Source of the DNA: Heterohyrax brucei | Taxonomy: Eukaryota > Chordata > Mammalia > Hyracoidea > Procaviidae | Length of the DNA stretch: 64,000 nt | Reading direction: 5' to 3' | NCBI GenBank assembly: GCA_028571685.1 | Contig: CM053144.1 | Span: forward strand, 99,106,171 to 99,170,170 | Shown here: positions 43,900 through 54,992 of the stretch, one piece after another | Position numbering within the stretch: the stretch's first letter is position 1 | Layout: the number at the start of each line of letters is the position of its first letter | Notes under the pieces: model-generated | The model's input: the letters and a program-made list of their open reading frames with translations, nothing else | Database searches by the model: none | Told to the model about the DNA's origin: nothing | Program-made: the position numbers and the translations under genes

Positions 43900-44740
43900 T
43901 TTCCTTGTGGGGTTTTATATATGTTGCTTTCTTGTCTACATAGTTTTTGCCAAGTAATCAGATCTTATTGCTTCCCCTTTGTATATGACTTCATTTTTCT
44001 TGAACTGCTCTCAGGATTCTTTCTTCATGGTTGCCTTTGGCAAGTATGATTATGACATGTCTTGGTGACTTGCTATGCAGACTTTGTTGAGCTTTTTAGA
44101 TGTTCAACTTTTTAGCTTTCATATTTGTGATGTTTTCTGCTAGGAAATCTTTAACAATCTTCTCCATGTTTTCCATTTTCTCCCCTGTTCAAGAAATTCA
44201 ACCATACCCAAATTTTTGCTCTTGATTGTGTCATGCATAATTCTTGGGTTTTCTTCATTCTTTTCTCTGATTGTTCTGGGGGTAGGAGGGGGAGTGACAT
44301 CCACCGATTTGCCTTCAGTCTCACTGATTCTGTCTTCCATTGTTTCAAAGTTGCTCCTAAAATCTTCCAGGAGTTGTCAATTTATGTAATTTTACTGTTT
44401 ATATCTTGGGTTTCTAGTGGCTTATTTTGTGTGATTGTAATCACTTGTTTACTTTGAGGTTTAGTTTTTGTGTTATTTTCTTGAATTTTTCTATTGCTTT
44501 TTAATGTATTTTCCCTGATTTGGGCTATGTTTTTGTTGGTTTTGTCTGTTTTCCATGGTTTTATTTTTTCCTTGGTTTTGTCTGTGTTTTCCTGAAACTC
44601 TTTACTAATCTGTTGGAGAGTCCTAAATATTACTCTTTTGAACTCCACATCAGTTAGTTCCATTGCCTTTTTTTCTACTGGAAGGTTATCTGGTTCTTTC
44701 TTTCTTTCTTTTTTTTTTTGGTCACTTGCTGGAGCCATCT
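43900..44740 (-). pseudogene. L1 ORF1 relic
   Basis: Starts with MAPASDQKKKERKKEP at 44738 and carries MELTDVEFKRVIFRTLQQIS (44382-44738), an N-terminal coiled-coil-type segment. Then MEDRISETEGKSVDV and NPRIMHDTIKSKNLG (44140-44340), and an ILRAVQEK-like piece near 44000 from the C-terminal domain. Broken by stops. ORF1p is the RNA-binding chaperone of L1 RNPs; this copy cannot make it. Confidence 0.8.
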
Positions 44741-45725
44741 TGTCCTGCCTTTTTATGTCTTGATATTATCTGCTGTGTCTGAGACATGAAGGTATTATTT
44801 CCTTTACTTATTGATCATACGCTCATTTATTTCAACCTGCGTTTTTATGTTTTGACACATCTGGGTGGGCAGCCCAGGAATGCTTTGCCGCTTGCTCATC
44901 TGTAGGCATGCTAGCTCTCACATTTTCCTGGTGGTCAGGGCATCAGGAGCAGGGGAGCTTGCTTTCCTGAACACTGGTGTGGAAAGGTGGCTGAGGGCAG
45001 ACTAGTTGGCACTGTCTGCCTCCTGATGTTCATCCAGTGGTGTGGGAGACTTCATAGCCCTTTGCCATATGTGTCGGTGTGTTGGATGGGGAGTGTTATA
45101 GGCTTGCTTTCCATTGTTCAGCAGCTGGTCAAGTTGTAGGCAGGGTGTAGTTCCAGTGCAGTGGCAGCCCTGAGCACTGGGGGTGCTCTAGCCATAATGG
45201 TATGCTGGGAGCTGGCAGGAAGAGGGTCAGGTAATACAGGGTCTAGGTGGGAGGTAGAAAGAATAGAGAAAGAAAAATAAAATAAAAGGGTGGCATGGCA
45301 GGAGTCAACGAGTGGGGATGAGGTTGACCCAGGGGCCAGCAGGAATGGGAGTAAGGTGGCATATGAGGCAGAAAGGTGAGGCATGGGAAAGTATGTTTCT
45401 CTGGTTATCAGGTACTCTGTGTTGTGTTGGAAGCTCCATGAGATTGTCTTCCTATACTGCCTGTCTAGGGTTGTTGCTGGCTTTAAGATGGCCATGCTAT
45501 ACCATGTAAGTTGGCAAGGGACTTGCATTCCATATAGCTCCTTGCTTTCTATTTCCCATCAGTTTCTTCTTCTATTCAGTGTTTGATCTAGTTCTTTATT
45601 CCTTCATTCGATGCCTAGGTTTCCAGGATTGATGTTTGTATCTGTTTCACTTAGTTTTCAAGTGTTTGCTGCAGAGGGATGGTGTGGTGCATCTGTCTAG
45701 AGTGCCATGTTGACTCTGTCTACGT
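44741..45725 (-). mobile_element. L1 5' UTR
   Basis: About 1 kb, more GC-rich than its surroundings, upstream of ORF1 on the minus strand, ending near a cagagtcaacatggcactct-type L1 start. The frames of 136 and 67 codons here are not recognised and are probably chance. Confidence 0.65.
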
Positions 45726-46271
45726 TCAAGAAATTTCTGTGGTAGGTTATTAAAAGCAGGCTATTTCATTATGCTATCCACATATTCAATTTCTAATTAG
45801 ATGTTGATGAAGTTCTTTCATTACCACAGTATCGTTTGCACCACATTTTCCAACTGCATTAAGAAGTTAAATTATCTCATAGAAGATGAAACACAGGGGG
45901 ATTTACTCAAAAGTCTAAGGAAAAAAATACTAATGAGGTGTGTGTATGTGTGTTTATGTATTTGTTGACTGAAAACCAAAGTTAGGGATAGTGTGCTTAC
46001 ACAGTTGGAAGTGCAATGCTGAACATAACCATGCGTGTCTATGCAGCATTGCTTAAGAAGAGACCAAGCAGGTCCAGTGACTATCATCAACTTTCCGCCC
46101 ACATAAGGGAATCATTAGAGAGAATTCATTGAAGGAATAGGAGCAAAGAGTGTTGTGGTGCTTTTCTCTCCCTCCCTCCCTCTTCAAGCTAAATTAGATG
46201 GAATCCAAGAGAAATCCTACGTCAATGCTTCCTGAGAAGGCATTTCTGAGCAGAAAATATCATTGTTTTTG
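45726..46271. other. No recognisable feature
   Basis: Unassigned. Includes a short ctccctccctccctc run near 46168. Confidence 0.4.
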
Positions 46272-46471
46272 TTGTTAGCTACTGTTAAGTCAGACGTGGC
46301 GGTCCTGTGTGTTGCAGAGTAAAACTGCCATATATGGTTTTCTTTTCTTGGTTGTAATCTTTATGGAAGAAATTTGCCAGTCCTTTCTCCAATGGAGCCA
46401 CTGGATGTGTTCAGACTGCTAGCTTTTAGATTAGCAGGCTACTGCAAACCACTTGTGCCACCTAGGTTTCT
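46272..46471 (-). mobile_element. AfroSINE, longer subfamily, minus strand
   Basis: gttagctactgttaagtcag tail, ttggttgtaatctttatgga insert, gtcctttctccaatggagcc, then gtgccacctaggtttct head. Confidence 0.82.
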
Positions 46472-48802
46472 AGAAAACAGTACACAGGGCCTTAGATTAA
46501 GGCAGTGTCCTTGATATCATCACCTATAGGAGAAAATGAAAGAAGCAGGGCTGAGCAGAGAAGCCAGGCTTCAAGGCTGTCTCAGCGACACCCTCAGCCA
46601 TTCTGTATCTGAAATGGAAGGTTACGCCTTTATATTCCTGTGTTAACCAGCCATTGGAAGCCTGCTTCTCTAGAAACGGGCTGAGGCTTGAGGAGAAAGT
46701 CATGTTCAGCTGAGGCACTTCTGGAGGTACAGAGAGATGAGGGATGAGGGTACAAACTCTCTGTCCTGAAGGGGTCCCCGAAGTAACATCACTGCATCTA
46801 GTCCAGTTCACCCTTCATGCCCCTTGGATCTCCTTCTTCACATGAATATTGAGAACAGCAGATGCAGAAAGCCCCTGTACTGGGAACAGGTGAAAATACT
46901 TTCTTAAGAAAGAGAAAATTCTTCACGACACTTAGATAAGAAACTCATTCATCCTGTCAGAAAAACTCAAACTATCCTCTCGGACTCAGAATGAGAAGAG
47001 GATCAACTAACACAAATTCATTCTCCTGGATTTGAAACTGCACCCTCAGTCCAAAGTTGCCATTCTGACTGTTTTTCTCCTCATTTAGGTATAATTAGTT
47101 GTGGAGGTAGAAAAGGAAAAGGGAGATATTGGAGTAGAAACAGAAATTTTGCCTGTTTTCAGTTGCCCAGTGTGATGGTAGCAACAGTGTGGCAGAGAGA
47201 AGGGATGACTAGTGGTACCAGGCTCTGATGGAGCTGATTTTCTAGGGGGATGCTTAAGGAAAAGGAGACCAGGCTCTAAGACTTGATATACAAACTCTAA
47301 GAAGCTGAGAAATACTTAAGAAGCTTCAAAGTTCCTCCTGTCATGGTACACTACTTAATTTTCTGCTGAGCATTTGTAATTACTTGTTTCTTACCCTCCT
47401 CCCCCACAAAATGACCTCTGAAATGCTTAGAAATCTGTCTCCAAAAGAATGATTCTTATAATAGCTCAGAGCTTGCTACTTGTTTTAATTGAGAATGCAA
47501 ACTCCTTGGCTAGCTGGAAAAATGGCAAAAAAACAAAAACAAAAACAACCTGATACAAGTTACTCAAAATGACAAGCAGTTCTGTAGTACTGCAGCAGCT
47601 GTGCCAGAACAGGGCAACTACTGATTATCAGTCAGGCGGTTGGAATCATGGCTCAGGGATTAAGAAAGATAGTTTTTTGGCCATGATGACCTAGAAAGTG
47701 CCCCCTGGGACAACTGATTTCCCCTCACCATACTTTGCAGGCACTGGAAAGAAAAGAATGAATTCTGGGCTTAATTTTAAAGATAGTATAAATGTTCAAC
47801 CTCTTTATTACTCCAAATAAGAGTATCAAGTAGAGAATTAAGGGCTTTCTCTGATTCTTAGTGCTGTCTTTCACTACTTGGAGCCTGAATGTAAAATTTG
47901 GTATCCTGTACTTAAGAGTCAGTCAACAGATGGACTGGGCCATCAAGAATCCCCCCTCCCGTAATATGCTACTACTTTTTTTTTATGAAGAATGATTCCA
48001 ATCATAGATCCTTGTAGGCATTTAGAGCCAGCGATTAGAAGAGAATTTTAAAATAGGGGGAAACAAGTTAATTTTGCCCCACCACAAACAAATCAATCTG
48101 TATTTAGACTTCCTCAGAGAGATTTACCTAATTAAGACTTCGAAGCCCTTAATCAGGACGGAAAAGTCTCAGTGATGGGAGATGGAGAAACTGATGAGTT
48201 CCAGAAAGTCTCTGTGTGCGTTGGAAGATCTGGATGGTCAATGCCATGTAGTGTGGAACGTTCAATTACCACACCCTTTAATCATGCCCAGCGCTTCCCT
48301 GGAGTAACTCATCATGTGCCCTCATCTCAGAAACAGGGGCCTGCTCCTTCTGGTGTGGTTTGGGGGGTATTCAGTAGATGAACAGCTCTGCCTCCCAAAA
48401 GACGAACTAAAGAGGGCATGTCAAATACAACACCTTCCAGAGTTTGCATTGGACTTTGCCAGCAGTATGGCTTTTGTAAGTATTGATCATAAACAAAGAA
48501 AGTTTCCTCGTAACCCTCTCTCTCTTCTAGACATCCCGATAGTGTCTCAATTTCTCCCTCTTCAGCTCAGTGTTTTTACATCCCATGCTTTGGGTTTGGA
48601 ACAACCTCTCCTGTTCTCTGTACTTAGAACCCACATGTTCTTTGACAGGGTGCTTACTGTTTACTTCCTGCAGGCAAGTTACTACATATTACAGTCATAT
48701 TCTCTATTTTTACTTAATTGTGAATTTATTGAATCTATGGTATTATACGTCTTTAGATGCTGAACACAATACTAGCAAGAAGCCTTTGATTAAAAATGAA
48801 TA
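46472..48802. other. No gene found
   Basis: About 2.3 kb. Frames of 95 codons (46524-46811 minus) and 149 codons (48314-48763 plus) are the longest; neither shows a domain I recognise or splice signals that would support it. An A-rich aaaaacaaaaacaaaaac run lies at 47526. Confidence 0.45.
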
Positions 48803-48995
48803 ATGGTGCAAACAGTTAATGTGCTCAGCTGCTAGCCAAACTATTGGAGATTCATATTGACCCAGAGGCATCCTGGAAGACAGGTGTGGTAATGGACTTC
48901 TGGAACATCAGCACCGAAACCCTATGAAACACAATTCTACTCAAACAAACATGGAGTCTCTGTGAGTCAGAGTCATGGAGCAAATGGGTTAATGG
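48803..48995 (+). mobile_element. AfroSINE-related long variant, plus strand
   Basis: atggtgcaaacagttaatgt, gctcagctgctagccaaact, ccagaggcatcctggaagac, gaaaccctatgaaacacaat, gtctctgtgagtcagagtca. Same middle block as 17721-17915. Confidence 0.78.
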
Positions 48996-49372
48996 TGAAG
49001 CTTATTTGAAATATTTGCTCTAGAATTTAGGAAATCAAATACCTAAAGGAAAATAGGAAGATAGGATTTAACATGTAATTTTTTAAATGATAGACTCCAA
49101 ACAAAATGCCACATTTAAGAAACTGAAAATACTGTTTTATTGTAAACTGAAATCTAAAAATAAGGTTGGAGAGGTGTGTATGTAAGATGGTGTGACAGAA
49201 TGAGAACATTTCTGCAAAGTGATATGAGAAGTAGAAACAATAGTCTGGATATTACAGGCTAAAAGAAAGCAAAACAGACAAATGTGCAAAACAAAACAAA
49301 AAGCAGTTATTTTCTCATGAACTGGAAAAACAACCAGTAATCTGAAATTTTCAGTTCCTATGCAATATTAGA

Positions 49373-49537
49373 GGAAATGTTGGTGGCATAGTGGTTAAAT
49401 GTGACATCTGCTAACTGAAAGAGTAGCAGTTCAAATCTGCTAGGTGCTCCTTGGAAACTCTATCAGGCAATTTTAATCTGCTTATAGGGTCACTATGATT
49501 CAGAATTGACTTGACAGCAGTGGCTTTGGTTTGGGTA
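49373..49537 (+). mobile_element. AfroSINE, plus strand, first of a tandem pair
   Basis: ttggtggcatagtggttaaa head, agtagcagttcaaatctgct B box, gggtcactatgattcagaat tail, gtttgg end. Preceded by tgcaatatta (49361-49370), repeated at 49538-49547. Confidence 0.9.
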
Positions 49538-49547
49538 TGCAATATTA

Positions 49548-49700
49548 GGAAATTCTGGTGGCTCAAGTGCTATGGCTGCTAACTGAAAGATAGGCAGTTC
49601 AAAGCCACCAGGAGCTCCTTGGAGACTCTGTGGGGGAGCTCAACTCTGTGGTGTCGTTACAAGTCAGAATCAATTCAGTGGCAGTGGGTTTGGTTTGGCG
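49548..49700 (+). mobile_element. AfroSINE, plus strand, second of a tandem pair
   Basis: attctggtggctcaagtgct head (about 8 bases missing near the A box), taggcagttcaaagccacca B box, gtcagaatcaattcagtggc tail. Lies between tgcaatatta (49538-49547) and the diverged tgcagtgtta (49702-49711). Confidence 0.9.
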
Positions 49701-49711
49701 ATGCAGTGTTA

Positions 49712-52700
49712 ACAAACATTATACTACTATTGGATGATATTCTGTCTGCCAACTTTCTGAAGTGATCTAAACATACTTCTGACCTGTCTAACATTATTTC
49801 CCCTGCTACTATTAATTTATATATTACTCTCTATGCATCTTAGTTTCATGCCTATTAAGCACAACTTTACCTAAATATTAATTCATCATTGGAACAAATT
49901 AATTTGTCATTAGAACATACTACTGCACATTTTTATCCCTGTTTCTTCAGATCACCATTACTTTTATTCTGTTCTCTGAGCTGACATTTCTCATGCTGTT
50001 TTCAAGATGATTTTTAGTAGGAAGAATTGTCTAAATATACACAGCGATACTTCCATGAAATGGAATATTCAAAGACATTTTGTTACTTAGATTGGTCACT
50101 ACAGTTTTAAAATAGGATGTTATACCCAAGAAAATATGCAATGTGGGAGGAGAACACATCTTACCACTACGGGTATGTTCAGATTGTTTCCCAACATATT
50201 TTTATTATTTTCCTTTCTTCCTTTTTTTTTTTTTCCGGACAAGAAAATATCTATGTATTTAAAATTTCCGTCTGCTGTTTGAGATTCTTCTTCCTTAATG
50301 TTCCTTGATGTCAGCTCACTTAAGTATATATCATTTTAGTCTGTTTTCTGCTTGGACTTCTGAGAGATGGAGACACAAAAAACCAGTTTATTTAGTTATG
50401 TGATGAACAGAACTGCAGGAAGCAAGCACGGCTGTTAGCAGAAGCCAGGAGGAAATCTTTAAAAGTACTACAAGCGATGTCATTAATTGGGAACACAAAG
50501 AAACTGCATTTGGCATCCTCTGCAGACATACTGAAGGTAGGTAGCAGAATGCTGTGGAGCCTGAGTTCATCGGGGATCAGTGTAGTGCATGCAGGCAAGA
50601 CAGCAGACGATGCCCAGAGCCACTTTGTCTCCACCACAAACCAACCCAGACCAACTAAGCAGGACCACTGGCCCCAGCCGGATGTTGATCTCGCAGTTTG
50701 CAAACTGTGAAACTAGCCCCAGGTGAGAATGTTTTCTAAAGCTGAAGGGAGATAGCCCCATTAGGGCATGGCTATTGTGGTCATTAGATCAGCTGCTATT
50801 AAAAAAATAAAATAGCAGATAGCTGTAATTTTAGCTTTTACCCTGATGACTGTTCACATGGGTTTGATTCATGGATTGGTTGCTTTTGGCATTTGCACTC
50901 CTACTGAATGATGGTGGAAAAAACCCTAGTGGCTGGACCAAATTCACAGATGATGAATGAATGCACAAGACATATTTGATGTCACACTAACTTGGCATGG
51001 GTAATAGCATATAAAAGTAGTAACAGCTGGAGTGGAGTTTTTAATATTGGGAGTGTACTATTAATGGGGGAACTGGGATGCTGGAAGTCTCAGGTGGAGA
51101 TTAAAAGCCTGTTTGAAATGAACTGGTTTTCCTGCTGTATTTTGGGATGGCAGCCACCAAAGGACACACTGTCTGGTCCCTAATTGGATGACTTGTACTC
51201 AGTTAGACTTTGGTATACATGACACTTCAGCCTGCAATGAGAGCACTCTAGTAAGAAGCACAAAAATCTCACTTTTTATTATGGGGATTTTGTTTAGTAT
51301 GCTGTCCAATAACTCTCATATTGTCCTGTGTTCCTCATGAAGATATGTAGGAGAAATTCTTCACAGACCTTAGGGACAGAAAAAAATGTTCTACAGGGAA
51401 ATGGTGATATTTCTCCTTTCTGGAGCAGACCTTGTTGACTTCCAGGTCTTCCCTCCTGCTTGCTTTGCCCCTAGTGATGCACGGGGCTGCGTTTAGGGTT
51501 AGGGTAAAACTTCCCATACACATTGATGTTTAATGCTTCTACTCTTAGCTTTATTTCACTCTTCTATCCTTTTATTTCTTGTACTTTTATCTCTCCTCCC
51601 ACCATTGTATGCATTTTTGAAATGGGGTGGAATATAAATGAAAGTAAAAGTTTTCTTTTTATGTAAATAGTAAGTGTATTCCCTAGTGGCATTGTAATTG
51701 TGAAAGACAACACCCTTAATTTCAAAAAGATGCACAATGAAGTATATGGGAGTAAAACACGATTTGCTTTAAAATACTTCAGTGACAAAATGAATAGATA
51801 AAGCAGACATGAAAATTTTTTTGAAAATTGTTGAATCTAGAAATTCAATTCCTCTGTATGATTGAAGATTCTAATTTGAAAATATTTTCCATTTTGTTCA
51901 GATTTCTGACATAGCAGTAGGCTGAGGTATTTGTTAACTTGCGAGTGAAGTTCCCACCAGAAAATTCTTTGTTCATATGATATGAAATTGTTTGATTGCA
52001 ATTTTGTTTTTACCTGCCTCCTCAGTTAAAGCTTCAAGTCATAGTCTTACATCAGATGAAGAAGGCAAATCTGAAATCCAAGGCTACAGTGTGGAAAGCT
52101 ACATGTGGAAATAGTCACATGCACTGGAACACTCTCTGCATTCCTCCTTGATTATCCACAGAAGTACTCTTGAGCTTCCATTATTCCTCTCCCCCAGATG
52201 GAGGTTCACATCTGGGAACTGAAAATCTCGAGATTCAGGACACAGACTTTCCAGGTTTAACACATATGTCATACTTGTACTCTTCATATTTCATTGGTGC
52301 TACTAAGTTTGGTTACTCTGTTCTATCAATAGTTTGTCCATACTTCTTTAAGCCTCAAGACTTTAGATAAGAGGTAGAACTTAAATAAGTGTTAAGAAAG
52401 ACTGCATCTTGGTTAAAATATGAGTCTGAAAAATCTATCATGTTTCCTAAGCCATTTACTAAAGGAAGGACAAATTCATCATATGGCTTCAGAGAGTACT
52501 GTCCGGTAATTGGTGAAAACAGAGAAGGAGTCAAACACTTGGTTTCTCCTCACCTCACACTGATGAAATGGTTGCATAAATACACTTCACTTGTGGCCAT
52601 AAAGAATCTGTGGGAATTCATCTTTGCAGATGTTTTCATGTAATCATCTTCCCAAATGCTTTTGTGTCATGTTCAAGGCTTATCCTTCCAGTCCTGACAT

Positions 52701-52800
52701 CTTATTTTACACCTACTGGATTAACAAGCACTCACAAAGATCATTTGTCAAAACTGTCTGGAAGAATTCTGAAAATGAGCCGTGATCACAATATAACCTC
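49712..52800. other. No gene found
   Basis: About 3.1 kb. At 50380-50740 overlapping minus-strand frames (up to 103 codons) end near an inverted aataaa (50387-50392), but no protein was recognised and no poly-A follows. 51500-52400 is AT-rich and single-copy-like. Confidence 0.45.
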
Positions 52801-52960
52801 TTACCAAAAACTCATTGCATTAAATTGATTTCAATTCACAGTGGCCCTATGGGACAGTACAGAGCTGCCACACAGGGTTTCCAAGGAGCAGCTAGCTGAT
52901 TCAAACTTACAGGCTTTTGGTTAGCAGTTCAGTGCTTAACCACTGCACCATAGTGACTCC
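52801..52960 (-). mobile_element. AfroSINE, minus strand
   Basis: accaaaaactcattgcatta tail, gggtttccaaggagcagcta, ttggttagcagttcagtgct, ccactgcaccatagtgactc head. Confidence 0.9.
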
Positions 52961-52974
52961 ATGCAATCTCTTTA

Positions 52975-53175
52975 AACAAACAAACAAACAACAACAACAA
53001 CTGCTGTAGAGTTGATTCTGACTCATAGTGACCCTATAGGACTCCCCAGGCTACAAATCTCTACAACAGCAGACTGCCACATCTTTCTCCCTCTCCCAAG
53101 AAGCTGCTGATGGCTTTGAACCACTGAACTTTTGGTTAGCAGTTGATCACTTTAACCACTGTACCAGCTGGGTTC
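52975..53175 (-). mobile_element. AfroSINE, longer subfamily, minus strand, with (AAC)n tail
   Basis: An (aaac)n/(aac)n tract at 52976-52998, then actgctgtagagttgattct tail, gactgccacatctttctccc insert, ttttggttagcagttgatca, then accagctgggttcc head. The repeat tract is probably the SINE's 3' tail in reverse. Confidence 0.86.
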
Positions 53176-54194
53176 CAAATTAAAAGCAACCCCTTATGCT
53201 GCTGAAGACAAAACATTTTTATTCTTCACTGTATTATTCACTTTTATTTTCTACTTCCATATTCTGCTTCCTGGGTGCACTTAAAAAAAGTGAGAAGTAT
53301 TATCCTTCTTATGATCTGTGCTGCTAATATTTTACTTAAACAGCACAATGCACCCTTTTGATTAATAAGTTTTGGGGAAATACTAGGTTAAACCACAGCA
53401 AATAGCCATATTTATACATCTAAAATGGTCAAATGTTAGACATTTTACACAGTTTAACTTGATAATGATTCTTTCACATATACAAACTGTTCTGTTTATG
53501 CTTTTATTTTTTATTTCTTAGGTCTGACCCTCAGCAATTTTTACATTTGGCCTGATGGGCACGAGTACTGCAGAAGACCAGAACTGCAGAAGCCAAGACA
53601 CATGGTTTGTCATCCTGCCAAGTACAGGGCAACGGAACTCCCTAAATCCTTCCCTGAACTCTTAGGTGCTACATTTCTTAACTTAATTCCCTCTCTTTGT
53701 GCTTGACAAATAGAATGCCTAGGCCATTAATCCTGAAGGAGAATACTTCCCTCAAAGTTTAAATTTCTATCATCATAGGTTATGTTTCTTAAACTGGTAT
53801 AAATATCTATGCCAAGGAAAACCAGCAGACACATGGTAAACACAATCGGTTTTACTTTATAATGCATTTTTAAGTGATAACTTTCTTCTATTAAGCCAGC
53901 CACAACATATATTGTGGAGTAAAACACAAAAGTCACATTAATTTTTAAGATAAAATATGGTACTCCAAAACCATGTTTTGTTTTAGAGCTATTTATGCTC
54001 CTCTGCCATTAGAGGGAATTGTGGAAGGTTTGAGACTTACCCATTTAGGAAGTAGATAGAAGGGACAATGAGCTCACCCAACATTCTGAGAGCATCTCTG
54101 TAAAATCAGTACATAGGGATCTGCAGTCTTCTGTGGAATAATGTATAATGTCATGTATAAAGATGAGGAGGAGGAAAATGACAAATTTTTTTTA
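53176..54194. other. No recognisable feature
   Basis: About 1 kb of AT-rich unassigned sequence. A 69-codon minus frame (53727-53936) is not recognised. Confidence 0.45.
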
Positions 54195-54640
54195 AAAAGC
54201 TGATATTTTTTGAGCTCTTACAATGGACCACAAAAAGTATACGTGCACAAGTGTTATTTCAGGGGTCAGCAAGCTATGTCCTATAGGCCAAATTTGGCCC
54301 ACTGCCTGTTTTGTAGAGAAAATTTTGGGGAACATAGCCACATCAAATTGTTTAGATTATTGTCTATGCTGACTTTTACTCTACAACAGCTTACTTGAGT
54401 AGTTGCAGCAGAGACCCTAGCACCCACAAAGCCTAAACCATTTATTATCTGTTCTTGATAGAAAAAAGCCATTAACCCCACAGTAGTGAATTATTTCTTA
54501 TAAAAGCTTCTATTATTAACTTCATTTTACTAATGAGAAAACAAAGACACAGAGATATTATTTTACTTATTCAGGATCATAAAGCCAATAAGTAGCAGGG
54601 CAAATATGTGAATCCGTCAATCTGGTTCCAGAGTGCTGTG
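54195..54640 (+). mobile_element. MIR SINE split by an hAT element
   Basis: The left part has gctgatattttttgagctct. The right part has cattttactaatgagaaaac, cacagagatattattttact and agcagggcaaatatgtgaat. The hAT element lies between. Confidence 0.68.
54260..54483. mobile_element. Non-autonomous hAT-Charlie-type element
   Basis: Starts caggggtcagcaagctatgt, has gccaaatttggcccactgcc, gagtagttgcagcagagacc, cccacaaagcctaaaccatt, ends near attaaccccacag, the diverged inverse of the start. This is the typical layout of old hAT MER-type elements. A clean 8-bp TSD was not found. Confidence 0.7.
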
Positions 54641-54647
54641 TCTCTAT

Positions 54648-54880
54648 TGCTGTTAGTCTCCAACAAGTAGATTCCAACTCACATACAACAGAATAAAATG
54701 TTGCCTAGTCCTTTGCCATCTTCAATTACATGTCTGAGTCCATTTTTGTGGCAATAGTGTTAATTCATCTCACCCAGGGTCTCATGTTCTCTGTCCCTCT
54801 ACTTCACCAAATATGATCTTACCTGATGACCTGTCCAAATTATGTGACTCAGACAAAGCTCTATTGTGATCCACTACCAC
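54648..54880 (-). mobile_element. RTE LINE 3' end, minus strand
   Basis: ttgctgttagtctccaacaa terminus, agaataaaatgttgcctagt, agtgttaattcatctcaccc, ctctacttcaccaaatatga, tgacctgtccaaattatgtg. Confidence 0.78.
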
Positions 54881-54884
54881 CAGC

Positions 54885-54992
54885 TAATTTTCAGAACTAG
54901 ATCTCCAGGTCTTCCTTTTTAGTCTGTCTTAGTCTGGAAGTTCTCCTGAAACCTTTCTACAATGAGTGATGCTGCTTGTATTTGAAATATCA
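54885..54992. mobile_element. Older repeat hosting a HAL1 insertion, left part
   Basis: ctaattttcagaactagatc, ttagtctgtcttagtctgga, gagtgatgctgcttgtattt, ending with the TSD tgaaatatca. It continues as gtggcatagctttcagcatc at 57111. I recall these as one dispersed repeat, AfroSINE-related; the name is uncertain. Confidence 0.5.

Larger units (their letters stand above)
40925..45725 (-). mobile_element. L1 LINE, minus strand, with internal deletion
   Basis: On the plus strand it runs from the ORF2 3' end (tgctgcaatgaacatgagta, gtgggattgctggactacat) through reverse transcriptase (40925-43575), ORF1 (about 43900-44740) to the 5' UTR, ending near gccatgttgactctgtc (about 45720). The ORF2 endonuclease region is largely missing, so ORF2 RT debris joins ORF1 within about 300 bp. 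About 4.8 kb versus the usual 6-7 kb. Stops and frameshifts are abundant. It carries a micro-AfroSINE (41239-41276) and an AfroSINE (42637-42788). Confidence 0.88.

Noticed and set aside
45118..45528. A 136-codon minus-strand frame
   Set aside because: It lies in the L1 5' UTR, matches no protein I know, and GC-rich L1 UTRs often hold long chance frames.
48314..48763. A 149-codon plus-strand frame, the longest in the window
   Set aside because: No domain, no codon pattern I could see and no splice context. A frame of this length is expected by chance in 64 kb of six frames.
50380..50740. Possible processed gene copy on the minus strand ending at an inverted AATAAA
   Set aside because: No recognisable protein in any frame and no poly-A tract after the signal.
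51493..51506. tttagggttagggt, like an interstitial telomeric repeat
   Set aside because: Only about two units. Too short to imply a telomere-derived insertion or fusion point.
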